Shown: positions 47,362-56,120 of the stretch, piece by piece
How the letters are laid out: the number at the start of each line of letters is the position of its first letter
Numbering within the stretch: the first letter of the stretch is position 1
Source of the DNA: Cenococcum geophilum 1.58
Taxonomy: Eukaryota; Ascomycota; Dothideomycetes; Gloniales; Gloniaceae
Reading direction: 5' to 3'
Length of the DNA: 64,000 bases
Assembly: GCA_001692895.1 (NCBI GenBank)
Contig: KV748252.1
Coordinates: 310,001 to 374,000 of the forward strand
Program-made: the position numbers and the translations under genes
The notes under the pieces: generated by a model
Told to the model about the DNA's origin: nothing
Seen by the model: only the letters and a program-made list of their open reading frames with translations
Databases searched by the model: none

Positions 47362-47796
47362 CAATCAGCACATCCCCGGGGTGTCGCATCGCACGTCGGG
47401 GGTGGCAACCCCTCAAAAGTGACGAAGACCTCTGGTGGGAGGGGTCCTCGAGCCGGCCTGACCTTCTCCAAAGGAGGCGTAGCCGTTTCAGGCTCCGGCC
47501 GTAAGAAGCGTAAGAGCTACCCAGCCGGCTGGGGCTGCGCGACTGACAAGATGAAGATGAAGAAGCGCGTGGTGTGTCTATATGACGGGCAAAGACGGCT
47601 CTGGAAGGATGACATGATGCTCGATCAGGAGTTCGAGGTCCGCATGAAGCTACTGGACGGGAAGAGCTATGTCACCGACCTGGATGTGCAAACACTCAAG
47701 AGAGCTGAGGCACTACATAGTGCGACGGCGGAAGAGAGGGGTCCTTGGATCCCCGATAATATCGATGATGCTGATGGCGAGGAGTTCATGNTATGA
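47362..47796 (+). CDS. in-frame C-terminal extension of the C2H2 gene behind a TGA codon
   Basis: After TGA at 47359-47361 the same frame stays open for 144 codons. From about 47440 it looks like real protein: GRKKRKSYPAGWGC, MKKRVVCLYDGQRRLWKDDM, FEVRMKLLDGKSYVTDLDVQ, then TLKRAEALHSAT. Three explanations are open: readthrough of TGA followed by C (a leaky context), a CGA-to-TGA nonsense change or sequencing error, or an unrecognised splice that removes the stop (a weak donor such as GTGCGC at 47327 keeps frame with AG at 47419). The penultimate codon contains an ambiguous base (N at 47791). Confidence 0.6.
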   Translation, partial: QSAHPRGVASHVGGGNPSKVTKTSGGRGPRAGLTFSKGGVAVSGSGRKKRKSYPAGWGCATDKMKMKKRVVCLYDGQRRLWKDDMMLDQEFEVRMKLLDGKSYVTDLDVQTLKRAEALHSATAEERGPWIPDNIDDADGEEFMX

Positions 47797-49395
47797 GAAA
47801 AAAAGGTTCCCAGCCTTATTGAGATGACTAAGCTTTGTACTTCTATTAACTTTCTTGTGCCTTCTTCCTTTTGCTTTTATTCTCTTTTATTCTTATCTTT
47901 TTTTATCGATTTTAACAACTGGCGTTCTCATTGATCGATACCACCTCGGGGGGTTCTGGACTGTTTGGCTTTTCTCTACGATTTTGGTTTCGGTCGCTTT
48001 TGACGATGTCATGACCGGATTTCTCTAAATCATGGAAACCGCTTTAGGTTTTAGGGTAATGGCGGCGCTTAAATACGCTAATGTTGTATGATGGATGGGA
48101 TCAAGTTATCCAAAATTCCAGACTAGTTGGGTTTGGCCGTGCTGGACGCGGGTATCCTGAGAGATGGTTTTAAAAATTATTGAAACCATCAATTCAAAAG
48201 GTGTCCAAAAACATGACTTTGCTGAACCTGTAGATGAATAGGAGAAGCCGTGATATTTTGGTGTGAAGTAGCTACTAAAAGCATTTCATTATTCCCTTCG
48301 TGTTTCCACCTTCTCGATGGGGCAATGGCCGAGCTTCTGTAAAGGTCCTTCAATCTGCTTTGAAGTTCCAGCTCGTCTAGTCTGTAGGTAGGGCTTTTCT
48401 CGAAGCACGTTTCCAATTCTCACAAAACATGAGGTTAATGTGATCCCTAAACTGACTTTCTTCATAGCTCATGCTCAACCTGCTCCACACTCTCTTTTAC
48501 TACGATCAACGATATATGGCCGATGTCACCTCGCATGTAATTACCAACACTGCCGGCGGGCCATGCAAAGTCATCAGAACAAAGGGTGACAATTCTTCCT
48601 GTGTCGGAAGACAGGCCATTAGGACTATTGTGAAGAATTATAAAAGCAAAACTGCTCTCAGCTAAACCAAGGAATCTACCACAGGCTTTCTAGCGGCAGG
48701 ATTGAGATTGATGAGGACCATCATCTTGCCGCTGTCCGCGAGGCGAAAGAGAAGATCGTGCTGCATTGAGGTGACGGATATTATTTGGTTACGACGGAAG
48801 AGTGGAAGAATGGCCTGCATCAGATTTCGTTCTGATATCCGGCCCATGTGCTAAAGGGTACGGGTATGACTGAGTTAACTAAGGACGAGATTGTGGATGG
48901 GCCGTGGTTGACGTCAATATTGCAAATGAGGAGATGAGGAATGACCAGCTTACGGCAGTTACACCCCCTTAAATCGCGACTCAATTAAATCTTCCTGAAT
49001 CGACCATACAAGATACCTTGATAAAACCACCCTAACGTCCACATGGTGAGTCTACTCCTTGAACTGGACGTCCTCCAAAGTGTTGAAAGCGAGACAAACG
49101 TAAGATCTTAAGGATAATTCGCGTAAATCCTAGGATCACGTACAAGGAGCTGGTGTTCAAGGCAGGCCTTCCCGTTAACCAGAGCACGTTGTACCGAATA
49201 TTACGCAAATACCATATCTGATGTGTGCTTGGCACGAAGACTTTTTGACGAGGGACTGTAACTAATACTAATCGAGTCCGTTCCGGAGAATGCCGAAGGC
49301 GTAGTTTCACCCCTTCGTCTTCTCTATTCCAACGACAAGGGCCCGCAGAAAGCTCTCTACGACAAACCTCTCTAATCGCACCGACCCTCAACACT
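47797..49395. other. intergenic region, no supported gene
   Basis: 3' flank of the C2H2 gene and upstream region of the Zn2Cys6 gene. Short frames at 48189-48416 (-), 48471-48665 (+) and 48662-48847 (-) lack any recognised domain. Confidence 0.45.
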
Positions 49396-51517
49396 ATGGA
49401 GGACTCTACTCCTCCGAGCATCACCCCGCAAAGAGACACGCCAGATGGAGTATGGACTCATGGGCCTGTCCAACTTGCACGCGGTAGGGCAGCCAAAGAT
49501 CCACATGCCCAAACCACTACATACAACGTCTCGTCCCTCGACGATTTCGAGGCTTCGTTACGCGAGTATCTTGCCAACCCCCCCGACCAACCTGAACATT
49601 CTGAATGTCAGCTATCTTTTTGGATAGGCGCGAGCTTTATGGTTTCGCTTGCTGCAGGTCAGCCAATGCCGCAGCCTCCGCCGCAATTGCAAGCCCCGCA
49701 AGGATACCTGCCGGTCGCAGGGCTTGATACGCATTATGCCAGTACATCGAACGCGTCGGGGCACTTGCAACACGCGCAACATCTCGCGAACCCTGCCGCA
49801 ACGTTGGCGTTACCTAGCTTGCCAGGGCAGAAGACCAGCATGAGCATCTTAGAGGCGTTGGCCCCGACACCGGATCCAAAGGAGAAAATGAAGAAGCAAC
49901 GTGCGATTGCAAAGACATGTGTTGATTCGATTCAGCGGGTCGATGGGTATCGGTATAGTTTTCACAACTGCTGGAACAGCAGGGAAGATGACAGTTTCCG
50001 CTTCTCGTATTATTGCAACGATTCGTTGCTGAACAAGGATCGTGCGGCGAATGGGAAGGGCGCGAAGTATGGTGGGTTTCTATTGCCGGTGCCAATGGAG
50101 ATAAACGTGTGGCTTTAGCTAATTCTGCCCAGGCAAGAGAGCTACGAAACCAGTATATGACTGCAGAGGTGTTCTCTCGGTCAAGTTCTCGGCGGTAAAA
50201 CAATCCCTCGATGTATTTTATAAGCACATACCTATCCACAAAACTTATGAGGAGAGAGCACCGCCACCGCGCAAGGATTCTAAAAGGAGACGCTATCTGG
50301 AAGTGCACAATCCTGAAGCGTATGTGGAGTATAGCCCCTATATCATTTGTTGCAGCAATGGCATCATGGAATATCCTGAATTGCCAGCCATGACCTAGCT
50401 CCATACCGGAGTGGGGAGATAGAGTTTTAAGAAAATTTGCTGACTCAGATAAGTCTGGCTAGGATTGCGCAAAGAACCCGGAAAGATAAGCCTGAACTTG
50501 CGCCGAACACTTCCCCTAAACCAAAGAAAAAGAAAGCGAAAAAGGATAAAGAATTTCAAAAACAGACTGCAGCAAGTTCGATCGAGAGTGATCTAAGGGC
50601 ACAAAGTCTGCGATCCCTATTAGAACTGATACAGACCGATACTACCGCCTCAGATGTTATCCAAGAGGATTCGCAGAATGGAGAATTTCCTGTCCAGCAT
50701 TCGAGACGAAAGTCAAGAAGCAGTTGCGACATTTGCAAAGCAAAGAAGACAAGGGTATATATGATTCTGTATGATTTCGGTACTCACCACCGTCTAACTA
50801 TTCTACGTTAGTGTGATGGAATGCGGCCAACATGCAAGACCTGCACTGAGAAATCTCGGCCATGTATCTACTCCGATGGTTCGCCGGATGAGCCCCGCCA
50901 ATCTATGCCGGAGCCCTCCCATCAAGCAGCTCGCCATGAGAGCATTCCAACACCACACGAGGAGACTAATTCGCTCCGAGACACCATGACGGAGCTGGAA
51001 AAGCTGAAAGCAGAACTCGCAGAAGCTAAGTCGCGTATCGGACAGCTCGAAGCTGAGAAGACACGCAGTGGGAGCGAAGCCAATACGTCCTCGCACACTT
51101 TGCAGAACGAGCATGCTCCTCAACCACCCCCTCAGCAAATCCAGCTCCCACAGTACCAGACCCCACAAACCTACACTCCTCCTACACACCCAACATATCC
51201 GCCAGCGAATCGTCCAATGCACGGTCAAGGTGCGCCACATCCGACGCACTCACCCGTGAACCATCAACTGCATACACCAGTAACTGGTAAGGTTCTTCTT
51301 TGCCCCGTATCCTGTCTAGCTTAGACACTTCACAAAATGGGGAATACTAACACATGCAGGCCTTCCGCCAAACCAAGATTCAAATGATCCATACACTCGA
51401 GACATCCGTTGGGCGCCATTCTATGGGTATCGGGGAACAGCAGCCATGCATCCACCTCCTCCACAACAGCAGCAGGACCAATGGGGTACCGGGAGGCCGC
51501 CAGGAGTGTTTCCATAA
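49396..51517 (+). CDS. Zn2Cys6 transcription factor with an extra N-terminal domain
   Basis: Model: exons 49396-50071, 50133-50319, 50454-50754, 50812-51286 and 51360-51517, giving 598 residues. The third exon could start at 50463 instead. The binuclear cluster is textbook: C379-x2-C382-x6-C389-x6-C396-x2-C399-x6-C406, with an intron just before C389. A Leu-heptad coiled coil follows (ELEKLKAELAEAKSRIGQLE), then a Pro/Gln/His-rich tail. Before the cluster lie a region of about 120 residues (SIQRVDGYRYSFHNCWNS to VYDCRGVLSVKFSAVKQSL) that looks like a separate folded domain and a Lys-rich linker. A small additional intron near 49608-49661 is possible, because the hydrophobic FWIGASFMVSLAAG looks intronic. 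DNA-binding regulator by family; targets unknown. Confidence 0.82.
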
Positions 51518-52435
51518 CTGTAATTCTCAGTAGATGTACTCCCTGTTCTAGTGTAGTGTTCCAGAAGAAAGTGATGACACAGACTAGCTAGGCTAGGTGT
51601 ATAGCTGTGCAGTGCGGAATCTACTGACGGATACGTTGAATGCGAGGAATGAAGCAGGTCTGAGGAGAGACAGGGGAAGGGACTTATGAGAAATGTTGAT
51701 GGGGTGGTGGGTGAGATGCTCCACAAAGGCACTTTCTTGTGTCGATTTCATCATCATGGGTCTTTCCTTTGGTTGCACTGAAGGCAGGCTGACAGCCCCA
51801 CTCTCCCCTTTTGGCTGGGAGAAGTAATGGTCCGGGGCTGTTACCTCCGGCACCCGGGCCCGGGGATATTTCCTTTCTTACACTGCAAGGATTACTTTTT
51901 CGCCCATGGGAAAACGGGCGACTAGGCCAGCAAGACTCACGTCAGTTCCAAGCATTACGAGCACACCCTCATCTCAACGACGTCCTGCTTCACTGCCTTC
52001 CGGAAGTTTCCCGTCGTCCAGTAATCCGTGCCCTGACCGTTCCAACGGCTCTCTACAGGGCTCCATTTAGCAAGACATGCCGACATCTTTTCCATTCCTG
52101 GCAATTGAGTATTTCTCACCGCTAGACTTCGCGTTTTCTTGGGGTGGAGGCAGTCTCGGAAGAGACATAGTGGCTGGAATGCGCCTAGATGGAAACAGTA
52201 GCTTCATAAATATCTCTTCCTTCGTAGCGTTAGCCATTATTCCTAGAGAATCCCATACAGAGGGCGAAATAGGCCATCAAGTGATGCTCACTTTACATGT
52301 TTTCACATTCGCTCGTTCCATAACCACTGAAAAGCGTTCCATCTGGTATCCTCAACCTTGTCACTCATTTCAGTCGCTCTTTAACCTTTTTCCGAATCCA
52401 GTCACTCTTTCGAATACATTTAAACTAGTGCCACC
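51518..52435. other. intergenic region
   Basis: 3' flank of the Zn2Cys6 gene and promoter of the following secreted-protein locus. It contains a 12-bp palindrome CCCGGGCCCGGG at 51853-51864. No gene was recognised. Confidence 0.4.
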
Positions 52436-53172
52436 ATGAAGTTCTCTGCTTTCTCCCTTTTCACCCTTTCCAGCTTGCTCATTAGTGGCCTAGCTACTTC
52501 AACAGTGAGCGCGAGCCAGCGCAATCTTGTCTCCGAGAAGCGTGTCGTTGAGGAGACGTGCTCGCACATCATGGTTATTATGAAGGAACTCGTGACAGAG
52601 GTCAAGACACACGCTGGTGCCACGAGTACGTGAATCCACTACCTGACGCAATCCCTTCTTGACACAGCTGTTAGATGTCACTATCTCCTCGCTTCCTGTC
52701 GCTCCTGCTGCCCTATCTGAGACTGAAAAACTCGCCATTTTCAATTCCGTTCAGTCCAGCTGCCGGCAGATTGTCTCTGCTATCCCCACTGCAATTGTTC
52801 GATCATAAAGATTTGAAGTTGTCGAGGCGGTTGACACTGACCTTAACTCCATCGTGGCCATCATCGTCGAACTAATTACTAAAATTATGTCAACACCGAA
52901 GGGTGTTGTTTCAGCACTTGAGAGCAGTAAGTGAGCCGAAGTATTTGCCCACGAGTTGCCTCCTCTGAAGATCACCAACTAAAACGCATAATAGCTATTG
53001 TCGAAGTCCTTGGCGTCGTTCTCCTACTCTTAGTTAATGCCATTATCGCCCTTCTCTCATCGGAGCTGTCGTCAGCGACGTCTCGATACTAGTAAAAGCC
53101 GTGTTGAGCCCAGTCCTGGAGACCGTTGGTGAAATTCTCACTGGTCTCGGCGAGTTCTTGACCAACCTCTAA
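52436..53172 (+). pseudogene. small secreted helical protein gene, apparently broken
   Basis: It begins with a clear signal peptide (MKFSAFSLFTLSSLLISGLA). Exon 1 52436-52625 joins 52675 through a 49-nt phase-1 intron (GTACGT...TTAG). The frame then meets TAA at 52806-52808 but continues as convincing protein (EVVEAVDTDLNSIVAIIVEL) to a GTAAGT donor at 52927. Exon 3 from 52995 starts in frame, but the natural ending (VLSPVLETVGEILTGLGEFL, stop at 53170) lies in another frame, implying an indel near 53050. The pattern of amphipathic helices resembles small secreted fungal cell-surface proteins; no family could be fixed. A truncated product of about 106 residues could still be made. Confidence 0.6.
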
Positions 53173-53281
53173 GGACCGGAGCGACAGCTAACTTTGGTGA
53201 AAAGATGTGGTAGTGGCTACGAAACCATAAAAGATATATTTCAACGCTTAAGCATTATCCATAATTTGTAGCTGTATAAAT

Positions 53282-53906
53282 CAGTGTGTCCAACAGTCAG
53301 CTAGCTGCGAGCTTCAGCCTTTATAGCTGACTGACTGCGCAAAGTGGGTCGCTCGCTGTCCGCTCGCTGTCACGCTGTCAGCTAGCTGTCCTAATTAGGC
53401 AAGTAGTATAGGTGGCAAAGCCTTTAGTAGAGCCTCTGACCCAGTTTTGGCGCGTGCTGTATTTAACCGAGAGTTTACTAATCTATAATAATTCTAGCTT
53501 AAAGCCAGGCTCCATAATTAATTTCCCTAGCTACCAAAGCTTTACCCAGAGGCTTAGCAACGGAGGTTCTGCCAGGAGCTCTGCCAGAGAGGCTCCACGA
53601 AGCTCCCTCAAAGCTCTGTACGGAGCTCTGCCAAGACTCCACTTAGAGCTCTGCCAAAACTCCGCATAGAGCTCTACCGAAACTCCACATAGAGCTCTAT
53701 CGAAGCTCTGCACGGAGCTCTACTAAAGCTCTGCACTAAAGCTTTACACAGAGCTCTACCAAAAGCTTCAACTTACCACCAAATCTTGCCACCAAAGGCA
53801 GCGAGCTGCCAGCTAGCTGCAGTCTTACAGCTAAGCTCGCTGACTGCTTACGTTATCAGCCTCTTGGTAGCGACGCTGACAGCGACGCTGACTCTTGGAC
53901 ACACTG
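53282..53906. mobile_element. 625-bp non-autonomous hAT-like element (MITE)
   Basis: Terminal inverted repeats start CAGTGTGTCCAA(C/G)AGTCAGC (19 of 20 match) and are flanked by the perfect 8-bp duplication GTATAAAT (53274-53281 and 53907-53914). CAGTG-type ends and 8-bp duplications are characteristic of hAT transposons. There is no transposase. The interior carries subterminal AGCTAGCTG/GACGCTGACAGC motifs and a tandem block of AGAGCTCT units (53560-53765). Confidence 0.85.
53560..53765. repeat. tandem repeat of about 23 bp with AGAGCTCT cores
   Basis: Units such as AGAGCTCTGCCAAGACTCC and AGAGCTCTACCGAAACTCC repeat with a period of about 23 bp and growing divergence toward the ends. Each unit contains the palindrome AGAGCTCT or GAGCTC. 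Confidence 0.75.
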
Positions 53907-54202
53907 GTATAAATGCAAGACTACTGTAGCTCCAACTTTGAAGCTATTGAAACAATTTTTAAAAATTAGGCCTTCCCAACCGACATCTGTAATTGAGAGA
54001 TATGGATAACTAGATTGGAATTTGGGATGCCTTCATGCCCTTCTACACAACTAGATGGGATCTCTTTCCGTGTCGTTAGCACGGGCCCCGTTGGTGATGT
54101 CAGAGTTCTTATCGATAACAAAAATGACATTTTCCCTCAAAACATTTGATGAGACTACGCTATTCTTCTCAACCCCTCTAGAAAATCCTAAATCCGGTCA
54201 CC

Positions 54203-54876
54203 ATGACAGCAATCCAGGCAAACCAAGTAGTACTTCCGCGTATCGCCATAACGTATTGCATACAATGCAGGTGGATGTTGCGGGCTGCATATGTTCGTCA
54301 ATCTGGCACGTCTCCGTCGCTCTCCAGCAGAGAGTTGTAGAACTGATCCACGCATCAATTGGGCCAAAGTAGTTTGCGCAAGAGCTATTATCAACTTTCG
54401 AGACTGCAATCGGTGAAGTCGCGCTAATCCCAGCAACTGGTGGTCTCTTTACAGTTGAATTGGTTGGTGTCGCATGGAGACGGCAATATCTTGACGAGTT
54501 CTAATGCGGATACCCAGGCGTATGTCCCTGCTCCAAACGACGACTCAGTTGACGACAAAAATATACTACTAGACCCAGAAGTTAGGAAAGTTCTGCTCTG
54601 GGACCGCAAAGCTGAAGGTGGATTTCCCGGTATGAACTCCTCTGCTCGATCACTAGGAGACCCTTCTAAACAAGGTGCCTTGCAGAAACCAAAGTCCTAA
54701 AACAGCGCGTGAGAGATCATATCCAACCGGGACGGGATCTGGGGCATTCGGATAAGCATGGGAAAAAGAAAGTGAAAGAGGCTGGATCATACATCAAAGG
54801 AGAGGACGCTGTGACATCCGAAACGGCCTTGGTTAGGACAAATGCAGACGGGACGCCTTGCGAGGACTGTAGTTGA
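54203..54876 (+). CDS. Rdx/SelWTH-family thioredoxin-like protein
   Basis: Four short exons: 54203-54292, 54373-54462, 54518-54629 and 54686-54876, giving 160 residues. The N-terminus reads LPRIAITYC19IQC22RW-MLRAAY, joined to FAQELLSTF. This is the diagnostic CxxC and helix of the Rdx family, whose animal SelW/SelT/SelH members have CxxU. It continues EVALIPATGGLFTVEL, then VLLWDRKAEGGFPE and TKVLKQRVRDHIQPGRDLGH, all family hallmarks. Introns are 80, 55 and 56 nt; the first two donors (GTTCGT, GTTGGT) are weak. Intron 2 is inferred because the frame changes between VEL and YVPAP; a 1-nt indel is the alternative. Probable redox role. The C-terminal tail (about 35 residues) is charged and ends CEDCS. 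Confidence 0.8.
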
Positions 54877-55715
54877 GAAGTAGAAACATGCAATAGTCAG
54901 AGCGTTACGTGGGAGGGGCGCGGTGGCAGCATACAGTGAGGCCTGGATCATTTGTACCTAGAAAGCTCTCGATTTTTCTAACTAGCTTATGGAAAGGACT
55001 GCAGCTCCAACGCTTATTACAGTTGAAATCCTCGAACATATTAGGCTTTGGGCCTGCTCTCCGACATTCCCACGAACCGTAAACTTTGAACCCGCTATTT
55101 TACATATTCATATTGAGTCAACTGTTTTCAATAAGAGATCCAGCCCGTGGAAGCCGAGACTGACCTTGGACATGCCTTGTGGATTTCAACTAGTTCCATA
55201 GCTTGAGGAGAAGAATCTCAGGCCTAAACGGCATCTGTGTGGTAGGTCATTAGAGTGCTTACGGGACTACTCGGAAGCTCCTGGAAAAAGCACATCTGAG
55301 GGGATTTCTCTATCTGGCTCACTATTCACATTTAGGAAAGCACTGGGGGGGGGGGGGAGGTTGAGATCCCAAACGATCACGAGTGTGCACCGAAAAGCTC
55401 TCTACATATTCCATTTTTGGCATGAGAGCTTTAAAGTGCTTGTTGATTGTGTTTGACCTGGAGACCTTGTAACTACAGACGGTTCAAGCCTCTTTTGGGG
55501 TGAGTTGCACTCAATTATATATTTTTTTGCATTGCTGGGTTTTCTTCAGACTTTCCGAACGTTCCAACCTGCATTCCTCGGGCGCACTGGCGCCTGGGCT
55601 CGGGAGATCTCCCCCTATCAGGACTGTTAGCCACAGTCCCGCCCATTGTCGGAACGTTCGCTCGGAACGCTCTCCTGATCACTTCCTCCGATATCTCTAG
55701 CGGCTGTAGTCCTGG
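54877..55715. other. intergenic region with a 13-base G run
   Basis: No gene was recognised. A homopolymer of 13 G lies at 55345-55357. Confidence 0.45.
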
Positions 55716-56120
55716 TGTCGAACGAACAATATATGTCGACCGTTGAGGTCACTCTCAGGTACCACCTTATGACTCACCACCTTGTTCTCGTATGTCTTAC
55801 TACTGTCTCGGTCAACGACTCGGTCAACGACACGGTCTACGACTCGGTCTACGATACGGTCAGCGAAGTAGTCTACTACCTATTTTCCTTATGTATTTAT
55901 AGAGGCTCTAGAGCCACATTCAATAGACAGAGTTCTTCTCAGTGACTTGTCCGTCCGACAATATAGGATGAGGACTCTGTCTATTCTGTATGGAACTAGG
56001 GCCTCTATATATACATGAGAAAGAGGTACTAAGTCTGTGACCGAGTCAATGACCGAGTCGGTGACCGAGTTAAGGTGTAGGTAACTGAAACAAAGTAAGC
56101 AGACCCGATCGTGCTCGACA
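55716..56120 (-). repeat. LTR of family A on the minus strand (copy 3), split by copy 2
   Basis: Plus-strand TGTCGAACGAAC at 55716 is its end and CTCGACA at 56114-56120 its start. The middle (55734-55965) is copy 2 plus its duplication. The rejoined unit is about 173 bp, with TGACCGAGTC repeats and a CCTCATCCT block matching copy 1. A polypurine-like GGGGGG run (minus strand, 56122-56127) adjoins the start, so it looks like the 3' LTR of an element extending to the right. No target duplication was found. Confidence 0.65.
55734..55960 (+). repeat. solo LTR (family A, copy 2)
   Basis: 227 bp, TGTCGACC to CCGACA, flanked by ATATA on both sides (55729-55733 and 55961-55965). Same length and same duplication sequence as copy 1 at 4554-4780. 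It carries five tandem units of about 12 bp (CTCGGTCAACGA type) at 55805-55866. Confidence 0.85.

Noticed and set aside
48471-48847. Short frames between the C2H2 and Zn2Cys6 genes
   Set aside because: No recognisable domain or splice-linked extension on either strand.
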